The notes under the pieces were generated by a model that was given only the letters and a program-made list of their open reading frames with translations, ran no database searches and was not told the DNA's origin. A stretch of DNA of 64,000 bases from Rhodoluna sp. (lineage in GTDB: Bacteria; Actinomycetota; Actinomycetes; Actinomycetales; Microbacteriaceae): assembly GCF_024639375.1 (NCBI RefSeq), contig NZ_JAHEIM010000011.1, forward strand, positions 1-64,000, written 5' to 3'. The position numbers were made by a program, and so were the translations under genes. Numbering within the stretch: position 1 is the stretch's first letter; each line of letters starts with the position of its first letter. Positions 50,531-60,617 of the stretch are shown here, piece after piece.

Positions 50531-50890
50531 ATGCACAAAATCAAACTGACTGGTCTGCGCGTTTTTGCGCACCACGGAGTTATGGACTTTGAGCGCACCA
50601 ACGGGCAAGAGTTTTTCATCGACGCAACCGTGTGGCTGGATGCATCCGCGGCAGTTAAAGCGGATGACTTGGCTAAGACCGTGAACTATGGAATGTTGGC
50701 CGACCTGATTGCTGCCAATGTTGCTAGCGAACCAGTGGACCTGATTGAAACTTTGGCGCAGCGTTTGCTGTCGATGGTTTTGGCATTGCCTGGCCCAATC
50801 ATCGATGCCGAAATCACAGTGCACAAACCGCACGCACCAATTGATCATGTGTTCACCGATGTTTCGGTAACCGTTGGAGCAACCAAGTAA
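50531..50890 (+). CDS. folB: Dihydroneopterin aldolase
   Basis: 119 residues: KIKLTGLRVFAHHGVMDFER with the family His-His-Gly, FFIDATVWLD, VNYGMLADLI, ETLAQRLLSMVL and the late VHKPHAPI with the catalytic Lys. It cleaves dihydroneopterin to hydroxymethyl-dihydropterin. ATG 50531 is 27 bp after folP; its stop overlaps folK by one base. Confidence 0.95.
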   Translation: MHKIKLTGLRVFAHHGVMDFERTNGQEFFIDATVWLDASAAVKADDLAKTVNYGMLADLIAANVASEPVDLIETLAQRLLSMVLALPGPIIDAEITVHKPHAPIDHVFTDVSVTVGATK

Positions 50891-51381
50891 TGACCGAACA
50901 CGCAATCTTGGCCATCGGCGGCAACCTGGGCAAGCGTCGCAAAACTTTGCGATCGGCACTAAAAGCATTGGCCAGCACACCTGGAATCAAAAACGTGTTG
51001 TGTTCACCTTTTGTTGAATCAGACGCAGTGACTGTTGAAGGTGTTGATGCAACCAAGCCAAAGTATTTGAATGGCGTTGTCTCGATTGAAACTACGTTGA
51101 AGGCAAAAGAACTTCTTGCCGAAATTCGCCGCATTGAAAACGAACACGGTCGCATTCGACTTGAGCCTTGGGGTTCTCGAACTTTAGATATCGACATCAT
51201 CACTTTTGGCTCTGAATTGAAAGTTTCTAAGGAGCTCACCATTCCGCACCCGCGCGCATCTGAGCGTGCATTTGTTTTGGTGCCATGGGCGATGCTTGAG
51301 CCCGAAGCTGTTTTGCCGGGCTACGGTCGCGTTGCCGAATTGGCAGCACCGCTAAAAGATCAGGTTTGGTTGGTCAAGTGA
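50890..51381 (+). CDS. folK: 2-amino-4-hydroxy-6-hydroxymethyldihydropteridine diphosphokinase
   Basis: 163 residues. AILAIGGNLGKRR at the start, YLNGVVSIETTL, RIENEHGRIRLEPWGSRTLDIDIITFG (the HPPK signature with metal-binding Asp residues) and IPHPRASERAFVLVPWAML. Activates the pterin for folP. Last folate gene of the set; the DUF3180 gene starts inside its end. Confidence 0.96.
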   Translation: MTEHAILAIGGNLGKRRKTLRSALKALASTPGIKNVLCSPFVESDAVTVEGVDATKPKYLNGVVSIETTLKAKELLAEIRRIENEHGRIRLEPWGSRTLDIDIITFGSELKVSKELTIPHPRASERAFVLVPWAMLEPEAVLPGYGRVAELAAPLKDQVWLVK

Positions 51382-51884
51382 AACAAACTCGCTTGGTGAC
51401 ATTGCTGGGGTGGGCAATTTCTGCAACCACAGCGGGTTATCTTTTGCCCAAACTTATTGTTGCCAATGGTGGCTCAGTGCCAGTTGCGCAACTAAACATC
51501 ATCATCACTCTTCCGGCGATTGCAATTATTTTGGCGCTCGCGGCAATCCCAGTTTTCAAATACAACCGCGCACTCAAGAAGGCATCCGGGGTCGTTGCAA
51601 AACGCGTGAACCCTTTTTATGCGGTTCGCTTGGTGCTGTTGGCTAAGGCAATCGCAATTGCTGCTTCACTATTCACCGGATGGCACATTGGTTTGGTTTG
51701 GTTTCAGGCAACCGCCCCGGTTATCTCAACCGCTATTTGGCAAAACGTCGCTGGCCTAGTTGTCTCGCTGGTCATGCTGCTAGCGGGAATACTGGTTGAA
51801 AAGGCTTGTCGCATCAAGGATGACGGCAACGGCACCATCGGTAGCGGGCCAGGCGCCGGCTCATCAGAAGTGACCCCAGCTTGA
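51378..51884 (+). CDS. DUF3180 membrane protein
   Basis: 168 residues from GTG 51378, overlapping the folK stop by 4 bp. Four hydrophobic helices are visible (LVTLLGWAISATTAGYLL, LPAIAIILALAAIPVF, VRLVLLAKAIAIAASLFTG, VAGLVVSLVMLLAGILV) with a Gly/Ser-rich cytosolic tail. DUF3180 always follows folK in actinobacteria, as in Rv3605c of Mycobacterium tuberculosis. Function unknown. The stop overlaps the next start by 4 bp. Confidence 0.88.
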   Translation: MKQTRLVTLLGWAISATTAGYLLPKLIVANGGSVPVAQLNIIITLPAIAIILALAAIPVFKYNRALKKASGVVAKRVNPFYAVRLVLLAKAIAIAASLFTGWHIGLVWFQATAPVISTAIWQNVAGLVVSLVMLLAGILVEKACRIKDDGNGTIGSGPGAGSSEVTPA

Positions 51885-52588
51885 GTGACGGAAGACTAAG
51901 CGTAGGCGTAATTGGCGCTGGGCCGGTTGGTGTGGTTTTGGGTCAGGCCTTAGCTGGGGCCGGTCACGTGCTGGTTGGCTTGGCTGCCATCGAAGATTTT
52001 AACCAAGAGCGCGTCGATGCGATGCTTCCCGGTGTGCCTATTGTTTCGATGCCGCAGATTATCGAGCAAGCCGATTTAGTTTTGTTGGCCATTGAGGCAA
52101 AAGAGATTGCACCCTTGGTTGGCGCAATTGCCGAGGGCAGACTTTGGCGTCAAGGTCAACTAGTGGCGCACACTGCAGGCGAGTTTGGATACTCAGTTCT
52201 GTCTCCCGCTGCAATGCAAGGTGTGATTCCACTTGCAATTCACCCAGCGATGTCATTCACCGGAACCTCAATTGATCTAGCGCAAATTCGCGAAAGTTAT
52301 TTTGCGGTTTCGGCACCAAATGCTGCACTGCCAATTGCGCAAGCGTTGGTTATTGAAATGGGCGCCGAGCCAATTGTGGTTAGCGAAGAAAATCGTGCAA
52401 CTTATTTTGAATCAGTTTCGGTTGCCAGCAATTTCTCGGCGATGATTGTGAATCAGGCAATTGGTTTGCTTGAAGGCATCGGTGCCGAGAATGCTCGCGC
52501 TGTGCTGGGGCCGTTGGTGCGCAGTTCGGTTGAGCAAGCGTTAGCCGATGGCCACAAACCACTCGACCCCGAGGAGCTGCTGGGTTGA
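51881..52588 (+). CDS. Rossmann-fold/DUF2520 protein
   Basis: 235 residues from TTG 51881. N-terminal NAD(P)-binding fold with VGVIGAGPVGVVLGQAL, then IPLAIHPAMSFTGT and a helical C-terminal DUF2520 domain (NFSAMIVNQAIGLLEGIG, ALADGHKPLD). Members resemble ketopantoate reductase/6-phosphogluconate dehydrogenase folds and sit directly before panC in actinobacteria. A reductase role in the pantothenate pathway is possible but unproven. The stop overlaps panC by 4 bp. Confidence 0.85.
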   Translation: MSDGRLSVGVIGAGPVGVVLGQALAGAGHVLVGLAAIEDFNQERVDAMLPGVPIVSMPQIIEQADLVLLAIEAKEIAPLVGAIAEGRLWRQGQLVAHTAGEFGYSVLSPAAMQGVIPLAIHPAMSFTGTSIDLAQIRESYFAVSAPNAALPIAQALVIEMGAEPIVVSEENRATYFESVSVASNFSAMIVNQAIGLLEGIGAENARAVLGPLVRSSVEQALADGHKPLDPEELLG

Positions 52589-53421
52589 TAACCGCAAAAA
52601 CTGGCGAAGCGCTTGCCGCTGCAGTTGGTGCCGCAAAAGCTGCAGGCAAAAAAGTTGGCTTCGTGCCAACCATGGGTGCGTTGCACGAAGGCCACTTGTC
52701 TTTGATTGCCGAAGCAAAAAAGCACGCCGACTTTATTGTGGTTTCAATTTTTGTGAACCCGTTGCAGTTTGGTGCTGGTGAAGATTTTGAAAAGTACCCG
52801 CGCACCATTGACGCCGATTCGGCACTGTTGCAAAGCGCCGCCGCCGATCTTTTGTTTTTGCCAACCGTGAACGATGTTTATCAGGGCAACACCGAAATTA
52901 CTCAGCAAGCCGGTCACATCGGTGAGCTTTTTGAAGGCGCTTCTCGACCGGGTCACTTTGATGGCATGCTCACCGTGGTGGCTCGACTCTTTGAATTGGT
53001 TCAACCTGACATTGCCGTGTTTGGCGCCAAAGATGCCCAGCAAGTTTTTCTGGTTCGCCAAATGGCCGCCAAGCAGTTTGCAAAGCTTCGGATAATCGAG
53101 GCACCCACTCTGCGCGAGCCAAGTGGCTTGGCGCTTTCGAGCCGCAACCGCTATTTGAGCCAGCATGAGCATGCGGTAGCCACGCAACTCTCGGCAGCGC
53201 TTCGCGTTGGGCATGCAACGGCCACGAGCCCATCCGCAGCCTTGGAATCGGCTAGAACCGTGATGCATAAGGTGCCTGAGGCTAAACTTGACTACATTGC
53301 CTTGGTCGATGCAAACAGCTTTGAGGCCATTCAAGATGGATTCAAGGGCCGGGCGCTAATGCTTATCGCAGCTGTGGTGGGCACAACCCGATTGATCGAC
53401 AACATCGAAATCGTTTTTTAG
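52585..53421 (+). CDS. panC: Pantothenate synthetase
   Basis: 278 residues from TTG 52585. [16 protein letters not shown] (HIGH-like), [23 protein letters not shown] and [11 protein letters not shown] (KMSKS-like) are the family boxes. It joins pantoate and beta-alanine with ATP. In mycobacteria panD and coaX follow; here lysS follows after 10 bp, so beta-alanine must come from elsewhere in the genome or from outside. Confidence 0.96.
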   Translation: MITAKTGEALAAAVGAAKAAGKKVGFVPTMGALHEGHLSLIAEAKKHADFIVVSIFVNPLQFGAGEDFEKYPRTIDADSALLQSAAADLLFLPTVNDVYQGNTEITQQAGHIGELFEGASRPGHFDGMLTVVARLFELVQPDIAVFGAKDAQQVFLVRQMAAKQFAKLRIIEAPTLREPSGLALSSRNRYLSQHEHAVATQLSAALRVGHATATSPSAALESARTVMHKVPEAKLDYIALVDANSFEAIQDGFKGRALMLIAAVVGTTRLIDNIEIVF

Positions 53422-53431
53422 GAGCACCCGC

Positions 53432-54928
53432 ATGAGCGAACAGCCAGAAACTGAGCTGGATCTAGAGCAAGACCTGCCCGAGCAGATTGCCGTTCGCCTT
53501 GCCAAGCGTGAACGCCTAAACGAGCTAAACGACGCCTACCCGGTGAGCCTGCCAATCACCCACACAATCGACGGTGTGCGCGCGGCTTATCCAGAACTTG
53601 AAATTGACGTGGCCACCGGTGACAAAGTTGCCCTGGCTGGTCGAATTGTTTTTCAGCGCAACACCGGCAAGCTTTGCTTTGCAACCTTGCAGGCTGGTTC
53701 GGGTCAGCGCATTCAGGCCATGCTTTCGCTCGACAAAGTTGGCGAAGAGCAGCTTGAAGCTTGGAAAGAACTCGTTGACCTTGGCGACCACGTGTTTGTT
53801 GCCGGTGAGGTAGTCACCTCAAAGCGCGGCGAACTTTCGATTCTTGCCGACGAGTGGTTGATGGCTGCAAAGACCATTCGCCCGTTGCCAAACATGCACA
53901 ACGAACTTGGCGAGGAATACCGCGTTCGTCACCGCTATGTTGACCTAATTGTTCGCGACCGCGCTCGTGAGGTTGTGCAGATTCGTTCAAAGGTGATGCA
54001 GTCACTGCGTCGAACTTTTGACGCACAGCAATTCATCGAGGTTGAGACTCCGATGTTGCAGACCATTCACGGTGGCGCTTCGGCCCGCCCGTTCAAGACC
54101 CACTCAAACGCATTCGACACCGAGTTGTTCTTGCGCATCGCACCTGAGCTTTTCTTGAAGCGCGCAGTAGTTGGTGGCATCGATCGCGTTTTCGAAATCA
54201 ACCGCAACTTTAGAAACGAAGGCGCCGACCGAACTCACTCACCTGAGTTTGCGATGCTCGAGGCTTATCAGGCATACGGTGACTACAACTCAATCGCCGA
54301 CCTAACTCAGCAGCTAATTCAAAATGCCGCTATGGATGTCTTCGGAACTCACCAGGTTGAACTTGAGGGTGGCGAGATCAACGACCTTGGTGGCGAATGG
54401 CCACGCATTTCGATGTATGAATCACTAAGCGAAGCTTGTGGTCAGGTAATCACACCAGAGACACCAATGGCAGAACTCAAGAAGCTGGCTTCATCGGTTG
54501 AAATCGAAATCGATCACCCGCTGCCTGGCAAGTATGTCGAAGAACTGTGGGAGCACTTCGTAAAGGGCAACCTTGTGAAGCCAACCTTCGTAATTGATTT
54601 TCCGGTTGACACTTCACCGCTTACTCGCGACCACCGCAGCAAGGCTGGCGTGGTGGAGAAGTGGGATCTCTACATTCGCGGTTATGAACAAGCCACCGGC
54701 TATTCAGAGTTGGTTGACCCGGTTATTCAGCGTGCCCGCTTTGTTGAGCAGGTAACCCTGGCCGCATCGGGCGACCCAGAGGCCATGAAGCTAGACGAAG
54801 ACTTCTTGAAGGCGCTGGAGTTTGGCATGCCACCTTCGGGCGGCATGGGCATGGGCATCGACCGCCTATTGATGAGCCTCACCGGTCTTGGCATTCGCGA
54901 GACCATCATGTTCCCGTTGGTCAAGTAG
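53432..54928 (+). CDS. lysS: Lysyl-tRNA synthetase (class II)
   Basis: 498 residues. N-terminal OB fold for the anticodon (about 65-180), then class II motif 1 (IEVETPMLQ), motif 2 ([11 protein letters not shown]...HSPEFAMLE) and motif 3 ([13 protein letters not shown]). It charges tRNA-Lys. ATG 53432 has AGGAG upstream. The N-terminal extension before the OB fold (about 25 residues, acidic) is usual in actinobacteria. Confidence 0.97.
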   Translation: MSEQPETELDLEQDLPEQIAVRLAKRERLNELNDAYPVSLPITHTIDGVRAAYPELEIDVATGDKVALAGRIVFQRNTGKLCFATLQAGSGQRIQAMLSLDKVGEEQLEAWKELVDLGDHVFVAGEVVTSKRGELSILADEWLMAAKTIRPLPNMHNELGEEYRVRHRYVDLIVRDRAREVVQIRSKVMQSLRRTFDAQQFIEVETPMLQTIHGGASARPFKTHSNAFDTELFLRIAPELFLKRAVVGGIDRVFEINRNFRNEGADRTHSPEFAMLEAYQAYGDYNSIADLTQQLIQNAAMDVFGTHQVELEGGEINDLGGEWPRISMYESLSEACGQVITPETPMAELKKLASSVEIEIDHPLPGKYVEELWEHFVKGNLVKPTFVIDFPVDTSPLTRDHRSKAGVVEKWDLYIRGYEQATGYSELVDPVIQRARFVEQVTLAASGDPEAMKLDEDFLKALEFGMPPSGGMGMGIDRLLMSLTGLGIRETIMFPLVK

Positions 54929-54933
54929 GCATC

Positions 54934-55140
54934 GTGGACTGGCAAATTCTTTGGGATTCACTTCTTTCATTTGTGCCACCGTTGCTGGTTGGCGGCATTT
55001 TCTGGATCATCATGCGTGGAATTCTGCGTGCGGATGCTACCGAACGCAAGGTTTATGCCGAGATGGAAGCCAAGATGCGCGCCGAGCTCGAAAAGGCCGA
55101 TTTACCCCTCAGCGAACAGCCGAATAAGAAGGCCAAGTAA
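54934..55140 (+). CDS. Small single-helix membrane protein between lysS and clpC
   Basis: 68 residues from GTG 54934, 5 bp after lysS. One membrane helix (LLSFVPPLLVGGIFWIIMRGIL) and a charged cytosolic helix (ATERKVYAEMEAKMRAELEKA). I do not recognise a named family. In mycobacteria this place holds lsr2, which it does not resemble. It lies 36 bp before clpC, whose ribosome site is AGGAG. Confidence 0.72.
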   Translation: MDWQILWDSLLSFVPPLLVGGIFWIIMRGILRADATERKVYAEMEAKMRAELEKADLPLSEQPNKKAK

Positions 55141-55176
55141 GCACTTAACATCTTTATACCTGCCCTAGGAGTAAAG

Positions 55177-57633
55177 ATGTTTGAGAAGTTCACCGACAAA
55201 GCCCGTCGCGTTGTAGTGCTTGCCCAAGAAGAGGCCAAGCTACTGAATCACAACTACATTGGCACCGAGCACATCTTGCTTGGTTTGATTCACGAAGGCG
55301 AAGGCGTTGCCGCCAAGGCCCTTGAGTCTTTGGGCATCGACCTAAACTCTGTGCGCGAGCAGGTTCAAGAAATCATCGGTCAGGGCCAGCAGGCGCCAAC
55401 CGGCCACATTCCTTTTACTCCGCGCGCTAAAAAAGTTCTTGAGCTATCGCTTCGCGAGGCGCTTCAGCTGGGCCACTCATACATTGGCACCGAGCACTTG
55501 TTGCTGGGTCTAATTCGCGAAGGCGAGGGTGTGGCTGCGCAGGTGCTCACCAAACTTGGTGCCGACACCAACCGAGTGCGCGCACAGGTTATCCAGTTGC
55601 TTTCAGGTTTTCAGGGTAAAGAGACCGTTGCAGTTGGTGGCGACAATGGCGAAAAGCAAAAAGGCTCGCAGATTCTTGACCAGTTTGGTCGCAACCTAAC
55701 CCAGGCAGCAGCCGATGGCAAGCTAGACCCAGTGATTGGTCGCGAGCGCGAGATCGAACGCGTAATGCAAATTCTGTCTCGCCGTTCAAAGAACAACCCA
55801 ATCTTGATTGGTGAACCTGGCGTGGGTAAGACCGCCGTTGTGGAGGGCTTGGCTCAGGCAATTGTTAACGGCAACGTTCCAGAGACTTTGAAGGGCAAGC
55901 AGCTTTACACCCTAGACATGGGTTCATTGATTGCCGGCTCTCGCTACCGCGGTGACTTTGAAGAGCGCCTAAAGAAAGTAACCAAAGAGATTCGCACCCG
56001 TGGCGACATCATCACTTTCATCGACGAGATTCACACCTTGGTTGGCGCCGGTGCCGCCGAAGGTGCAATCGATGCAGCTTCAATCTTGAAGCCACTATTG
56101 GCTCGCGGTGAACTGCAAACAATTGGTGCAACCACTTTGGATGAGTACCGCAAGCACTTTGAAAAAGACGCAGCGCTAACTCGTCGTTTTCAGCAGGTCA
56201 CAGTTAACGAGCCATCGTTGCCGCAGGCCATCAACATTTTGAAGGGTCTTCGCGACCGCTACGAAGTGCACCACAAGGTTTCAATCACCGACGGCGCATT
56301 GGTTGCGGCGGCTCAGCTTTCAGACCGCTACATTACAGACCGCTTCTTGCCTGACAAGGCCATCGATCTAATCGATGAAGCCGGCGCTCGCTTGCGTTTG
56401 TCGATCTTGTCTTCACCACCAGAGCTTCGTGAAATCGAAGAGAAGATTGTTGCGCTCAAGGTTGAAAAAGAGAAGGCAATCGAAGACCAAGACTTCGAAC
56501 TTGCAGCCGCCAAGCGCGACGAAGAGAAAAAGCTAAACGTTGAGCGCGTGAAGATGGAGAAGCAGTACCGTGCCGGCTCAGTTGCCGCGCAGGGCATTGT
56601 TGACGAAGGTCTAATTGCCGAGGTGCTTGCTCAGGCAACCGGCATTCCGGTGTTCAAACTAACCGAAGAAGAGAGCGCCAAGCTCATCTTTATGGAAGAC
56701 GAATTGCACAAGCGCGTTATTGGCCAAGAAGACGCAATTGCCGCGATCTCGAAGTCGATTCGCCGTCAGCGTGCGGGACTCAAGGACCCAAACCGTCCAT
56801 CTGGTTCATTCATCTTTGCCGGCCCAACCGGTGTTGGAAAGACCGAGTTGGCCAAGGCTCTAGCCGAGTTCTTGTTCGACGACGAAGGCGCTTTGATCTC
56901 GCTAGACATGAGTGAGTACGGCGAGAAGCACACCGTTTCTCGTTTGTTCGGTGCCCCTCCGGGCTTCGTTGGTTTCGAAGAGGGTGGCCAGCTAACCGAG
57001 AAGGTTCGCCGCAAGCCATTCAGCGTTGTACTGTTCGACGAAATCGAAAAGGCTCACCCAGACATCTTCAACTCTCTGTTGCAGATTCTTGAAGAGGGTC
57101 GCTTGACCGATGGCCAGGGTCGAGTTGTCGACTTCAAGAACACCATCATCATCATGACCACCAACCTTGGCACCCGCGACATTTCTCGCGGCGCAATGGG
57201 CTTCTCACTCGAAGGCGACAACGCCAACGACTACGAGCGCATGAAGGGCAAGGTCAACGAAGAACTAAAGAAGAGCTTCCGTCCGGAGTTCCTAAACCGT
57301 GTTGATGAGACCATCGTGTTCCCTCAGCTAACCAAGCCAGAGCTTGTGCAGATCGTTGATCTATTCATCAAGCGTCTAGCGGTTCGCCTAGAAGACCGCG
57401 ACATGACTTTGGCTGTGACCACTGCAGCTAAGGATCGCCTGATTGAGATTGGCTTTGACCCAACCCTGGGCGCCCGACCATTGCGTCGCGCAGTTCAGCG
57501 TGAAGTTGAAGACAAGCTCAGCGAGAAGATTCTGCACGGTGAGTTGCTAAATGCAGCGCACGTGGATGTTGACTTTGTGAACGATGAATTTGTGTTCACT
57601 AGCCGCCTTCGCGAACCGGTGGCTTCGGTTTAG
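55177..57633 (+). CDS. clpC: ATP-dependent Clp protease ATPase subunit ClpC
   Basis: 818 residues. Two N-terminal Clp_N repeats (1 to about 145, each with [11 protein letters not shown]), AAA-1 with Walker A GEPGVGKT at 212-219, the UVR-containing middle domain ([14 protein letters not shown]), AAA-2 with GPTGVGKT at 549-556 and Walker [13 protein letters not shown]. It unfolds substrates for ClpP1P2 in the cytosol. Essential in mycobacteria. It converges on an aldo/keto reductase gene with only 15 bp between the stops; no terminator was found there. Confidence 0.97.
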   Translation: MFEKFTDKARRVVVLAQEEAKLLNHNYIGTEHILLGLIHEGEGVAAKALESLGIDLNSVREQVQEIIGQGQQAPTGHIPFTPRAKKVLELSLREALQLGHSYIGTEHLLLGLIREGEGVAAQVLTKLGADTNRVRAQVIQLLSGFQGKETVAVGGDNGEKQKGSQILDQFGRNLTQAAADGKLDPVIGREREIERVMQILSRRSKNNPILIGEPGVGKTAVVEGLAQAIVNGNVPETLKGKQLYTLDMGSLIAGSRYRGDFEERLKKVTKEIRTRGDIITFIDEIHTLVGAGAAEGAIDAASILKPLLARGELQTIGATTLDEYRKHFEKDAALTRRFQQVTVNEPSLPQAINILKGLRDRYEVHHKVSITDGALVAAAQLSDRYITDRFLPDKAIDLIDEAGARLRLSILSSPPELREIEEKIVALKVEKEKAIEDQDFELAAAKRDEEKKLNVERVKMEKQYRAGSVAAQGIVDEGLIAEVLAQATGIPVFKLTEEESAKLIFMEDELHKRVIGQEDAIAAISKSIRRQRAGLKDPNRPSGSFIFAGPTGVGKTELAKALAEFLFDDEGALISLDMSEYGEKHTVSRLFGAPPGFVGFEEGGQLTEKVRRKPFSVVLFDEIEKAHPDIFNSLLQILEEGRLTDGQGRVVDFKNTIIIMTTNLGTRDISRGAMGFSLEGDNANDYERMKGKVNEELKKSFRPEFLNRVDETIVFPQLTKPELVQIVDLFIKRLAVRLEDRDMTLAVTTAAKDRLIEIGFDPTLGARPLRRAVQREVEDKLSEKILHGELLNAAHVDVDFVNDEFVFTSRLREPVASV

Positions 57634-57648
57634 TTTCTATAAATTGCT

Positions 57649-58572
57649 TTAGCTAAGGCGGGCTAATTGCTGGTCGGTGAGTGTCACTACCTGCATTAGC
57701 TCGTCTAGCTGTTGCATTGTGCGCGCACTCGCGATTGGCACCGAAACAGTAGGTTGTTGACGCAGCCAAGCCATTGCAACTGCGCTCATTGAGCAGCCAA
57801 TTTCGGCGGCAATTTCATTTAGGTTTGCAACTGTGGCCCAACCGGCTTCGTTGAAATATTTACTAACGCCCTCGGCACGCACCGACTCAACTTGCTTGCC
57901 TTCTTCGTACTTGCCAGTCAAGAAACCCATTGCCAAGCTGAAGTAAGGCAATCCGCTGATGCCCAGTTGCTTCAAGACAGGCATGCTGTCGCTTTCGTAC
58001 GCGCTTCGTTCCATCAAACTGTATTCATTTTCAAGAGCTACGTATTCGGCTAGGCCGTTTGCACGACTAACCTCTACAGCCTCAATCAAGCGAGCACCCG
58101 AATAATTTGATGCTGCGATGTTTAGCACCTTGCCGGCTTTTACCAATTCATCAAAGGCACCAAGAGTTTCTTCAAGTGGAGTGTTGGCGTCATCTTCGTG
58201 TGCGTAGTAAAGGTCGATGTAGTCGGTGTTGAGGCGACGAAGTGAATCTTCGGCGGCCGCAATAATGTTGGCACGGCTTAGGCCTGGGCGGGTTGAAAGT
58301 TTTGCGACCTTGGTGGCAATGATCATGCCTGAGCGATTCGCCTTTGATTGCATCCACTCACCGATGATGCTTTCGCTTTCGCCTCCGGCGTTGCCCGGTG
58401 CCCATTCGCTGTAGACATCCGCGGTGTCAATAAAGTTGCCACCCTTTGCGCTGAAGCCATCTAGCAATTCAAAGCTTTGGGCTTTGTCTGCGGTCCAGCC
58501 AAAGACGTTGCCGCCAAAGCACACCGGATAAACATAAAGATTGGTTTTTGGAATCGTCACTAAGTCGCTCAT
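57649..58572 (-). CDS. Aldo/keto reductase
   Basis: 307 residues of the AKR superfamily (TIM barrel). FIDTADVYSEW with the Asp/Tyr pair, IIATKVAKLS with the Lys, and YIDLYYAHEDDANTPLEE, where the usual catalytic His follows the AH. QLGISGLPYFSLAMGFLTGKY and VPIASARTMQQL give the NADP end. A general NADPH-dependent reductase of aldehydes or ketones; substrate not known. It is divergent to the acetyltransferase gene with 29 bp between starts. Confidence 0.9.
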   Translation of the reverse strand: MSDLVTIPKTNLYVYPVCFGGNVFGWTADKAQSFELLDGFSAKGGNFIDTADVYSEWAPGNAGGESESIIGEWMQSKANRSGMIIATKVAKLSTRPGLSRANIIAAAEDSLRRLNTDYIDLYYAHEDDANTPLEETLGAFDELVKAGKVLNIAASNYSGARLIEAVEVSRANGLAEYVALENEYSLMERSAYESDSMPVLKQLGISGLPYFSLAMGFLTGKYEEGKQVESVRAEGVSKYFNEAGWATVANLNEIAAEIGCSMSAVAMAWLRQQPTVSVPIASARTMQQLDELMQVVTLTDQQLARLS

Positions 58573-58601
58573 TCAATAATCATCCCAGTATTCTTGGGGG
58601 T

Positions 58602-59111
58602 ATGGTCGCCAACTCAATCACCGTGCGTGCTGCACGCACTTCTGATGTGAAGGCCATTCAAGCTATGCGTCAGCAACTCGAGAGTTCAAAAGTTTTGCTT
58701 GGCCACGAACTGGTGAGCCTTTATGAAGCGGTGCCAGAGTTTATGGTTGCCGTGGATGCCGCCGGCAAAGTTGTTGGCGCGGGTGCGCTGCATGTGATGT
58801 GGGAGGACCTCGCCGAGGTTCGTTCGATGGTAGTTGCCGAAACAAGCCGTGGCCTTGGAGTTGGTAAAGCAATTCTCGAAGGTCTACTCGCGCGTGCAGC
58901 ATCCCTAGGAATTAGGCGTGTTTTCTGTCTTACTTTTGAAACCGAATTTTTTGCCAAGAGCGGCTTTCAAGAAATCTCGGATGTGCCGGTGGACCCAGGG
59001 ACATTTGAAGAGATGGTTCGTTCGCACGACGAGGGTGTGGCCGAGTTCTTGGATCTCGCGCGCGTGAAGCAGAACACCCTTGGCAACACCAGGATGCTTA
59101 AGACGCTTTAG
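58602..59111 (+). CDS. GNAT acetyltransferase, ArgA-like (amino-acid N-acetyltransferase)
   Basis: 169 residues from ATG 58602. The GNAT acetyl-CoA loop is VVAETSRGLGVGKAILEGLL (R/Q-x-x-G-x-G/A form). VGAGALHVMWEDLAEVRSM and VFCLTFETEFFAKSGFQE match the small stand-alone N-acetylglutamate synthases of actinobacteria (Rv2747 type). It would feed arginine synthesis. No other arg gene is near, so the assignment rests on sequence only. Confidence 0.82.
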   Translation: MVANSITVRAARTSDVKAIQAMRQQLESSKVLLGHELVSLYEAVPEFMVAVDAAGKVVGAGALHVMWEDLAEVRSMVVAETSRGLGVGKAILEGLLARAASLGIRRVFCLTFETEFFAKSGFQEISDVPVDPGTFEEMVRSHDEGVAEFLDLARVKQNTLGNTRMLKTL

Positions 59112-59136
59112 AGCCTGCTTTGGTTAGCCTTTATTC

Positions 59137-59766
59137 ATGAGCAACCAGAAAATTGACCCACGCAATCGCCGCCCTCAGGGTCGCCCAAACTATAAGATTC
59201 GTCGCATCATTGCGCTGGTTGTAGTTGTTGTTCTCGTGATTCTGGTGTGGGCGGGCATCTCGGCAATTGTCACTGGTGTGCAGTCAATGTTTGGTGGCAA
59301 CTCTGCGCCAACTTCTAGCTCATCGCCGCAGGCATCGGCAGGCGGGGCCTGCAATGCCAAAGACCTATCCGTCACAGCTGTCGTGGCCAACGCGGCAGGC
59401 AGCTCACAATCGAGTTTTGCCTCGGGTTCAAACCCATACTTTGGCTACCAAATCACTAATAACGCTGGCGCGGCATGCACCTTTGACCTAGGCCCAATCA
59501 ACACCTTCTTCACGGTCACCAGCGGCAGCGAAACCATTTGGGATTCCCACAACTGTGACCGCACCAGCCTCACTTCAGCGCCAATCGAAATTGCTGCAGG
59601 TGAGACTAAAACAGCACCGGTGGGCGAGTGGTTCCGCGTTTATTCAAGTGGCACCGGATGCGGCGTTGACCAGAACCCAGTCAGCGGCGGCGGTGCTTCG
59701 TATCACCTGACTGCCGAGGTCAACGGCGTGAAGTCTAAAGACACCGTCCAGTTCATCCTCAACTAG
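59137..59766 (+). CDS. Membrane-anchored exported protein of unknown function
   Basis: 209 residues. A basic N-terminus (NRRPQGRPNYKIRR) precedes one membrane helix (IIALVVVVVLVILVWAGI, about 25-42), a Ser-rich linker (APTSSSSPQASA) and an extracellular domain with four Cys (ACNAKD, AACTFD, NCDRTS, GCGVDQ) and strands that suggest an immunoglobulin-like fold. Similar membrane-anchored proteins are seen in Microbacteriaceae with no known role. proC follows after 20 bp. Confidence 0.72.
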   Translation: MSNQKIDPRNRRPQGRPNYKIRRIIALVVVVVLVILVWAGISAIVTGVQSMFGGNSAPTSSSSPQASAGGACNAKDLSVTAVVANAAGSSQSSFASGSNPYFGYQITNNAGAACTFDLGPINTFFTVTSGSETIWDSHNCDRTSLTSAPIEIAAGETKTAPVGEWFRVYSSGTGCGVDQNPVSGGGASYHLTAEVNGVKSKDTVQFILN

Positions 59767-59786
59767 CGCGCGCCTAAACTGAACTC

Positions 59787-60617
59787 GTGAACATCTCTCG
59801 AATTGCAATTCTTGGCACTGGCTCAATGGGCGGCGCTATTTTGGCTGGCCTCATCAAGTCTGGCTTCGAGCCGAGCAACATCTCAGTGACCACTAACTCA
59901 GATGCCAGCGCAACCGCATTGGCCGAGCAGTTTGGCGTGCTCACCTTTGCACTCGAAAACGGCGAAGACGCAAACCAGATGGCTGTTGCTGGTGCCGATG
60001 TAATTTTGGTTGGCGTCAAGCCGGCTTATGTAACCGAGGTGCTTGCCGATGTTGCCGATTCACTCAACGACGATGCGCTGGTGGTCAGCGTGGCCGCCGG
60101 CATCACCACCGCTGCAATGCAAGCTGTGCTTCCTGCGGATGTTGCCGTGGTGCGAGCCATGCCAAACACCCCAGCAATTGTTGGCCTAGCGGTTACGGGT
60201 GTCGCACCTGGCTCACGAGCATCCGCAGAAAATGTTGAAACGGCTAAACAACTTTTTGAAACGGTTGGCAAAGTAATTGTTTTGGGCGAAGACAAAATTG
60301 ACGAACTCGGCACAATTTCGGGTTCGGGTCCGGCCTACGTTTTCTACCTGGTTGAGAAACTCACCGAAGCTGCCAAGGCTCATGGCTTTAGCGATGCCGA
60401 TGCAGCACTGATGGTGAACGAAACATTCTTGGGAGCTGCCAAGCTTTTGGTTGAATCAGGCAAGTCGCCGCAAGAACTTCGCAAGCAAGTGACTAGCCCA
60501 AATGGCACAACTGAGCGCGCCATCGCACGCTTCGATCAAACTGACTTGACTGCAATGTTTGTTGAGGGCACGCAAGCCGCATTGGCTCGCTCTCGCGAAC
60601 TAGCTAGTGGCAAATAG
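59787..60617 (+). CDS. proC: Pyrroline-5-carboxylate reductase
   Basis: 276 residues from GTG 59787. IAILGTGSMGGAILAGL is the NADP motif; RAMPNTPAIVG, SGSGPAYVFYLVEKL and the C-terminal TSPNGTTERAIARFD are the P5CR signatures. Last step of proline synthesis. The stop overlaps the convergent TetR gene by 18 bp. Confidence 0.95.
   Translation: MNISRIAILGTGSMGGAILAGLIKSGFEPSNISVTTNSDASATALAEQFGVLTFALENGEDANQMAVAGADVILVGVKPAYVTEVLADVADSLNDDALVVSVAAGITTAAMQAVLPADVAVVRAMPNTPAIVGLAVTGVAPGSRASAENVETAKQLFETVGKVIVLGEDKIDELGTISGSGPAYVFYLVEKLTEAAKAHGFSDADAALMVNETFLGAAKLLVESGKSPQELRKQVTSPNGTTERAIARFDQTDLTAMFVEGTQAALARSRELASGK

Noticed and set aside
50330-50980. 216-codon open frame on the minus strand across folP, folB and folK
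   Set aside because: It crosses three genes with strong family matches and has no recognisable features.
52744-53334. 196-codon open frame antisense to panC
   Set aside because: A shadow frame; panC motifs are complete on the plus strand.
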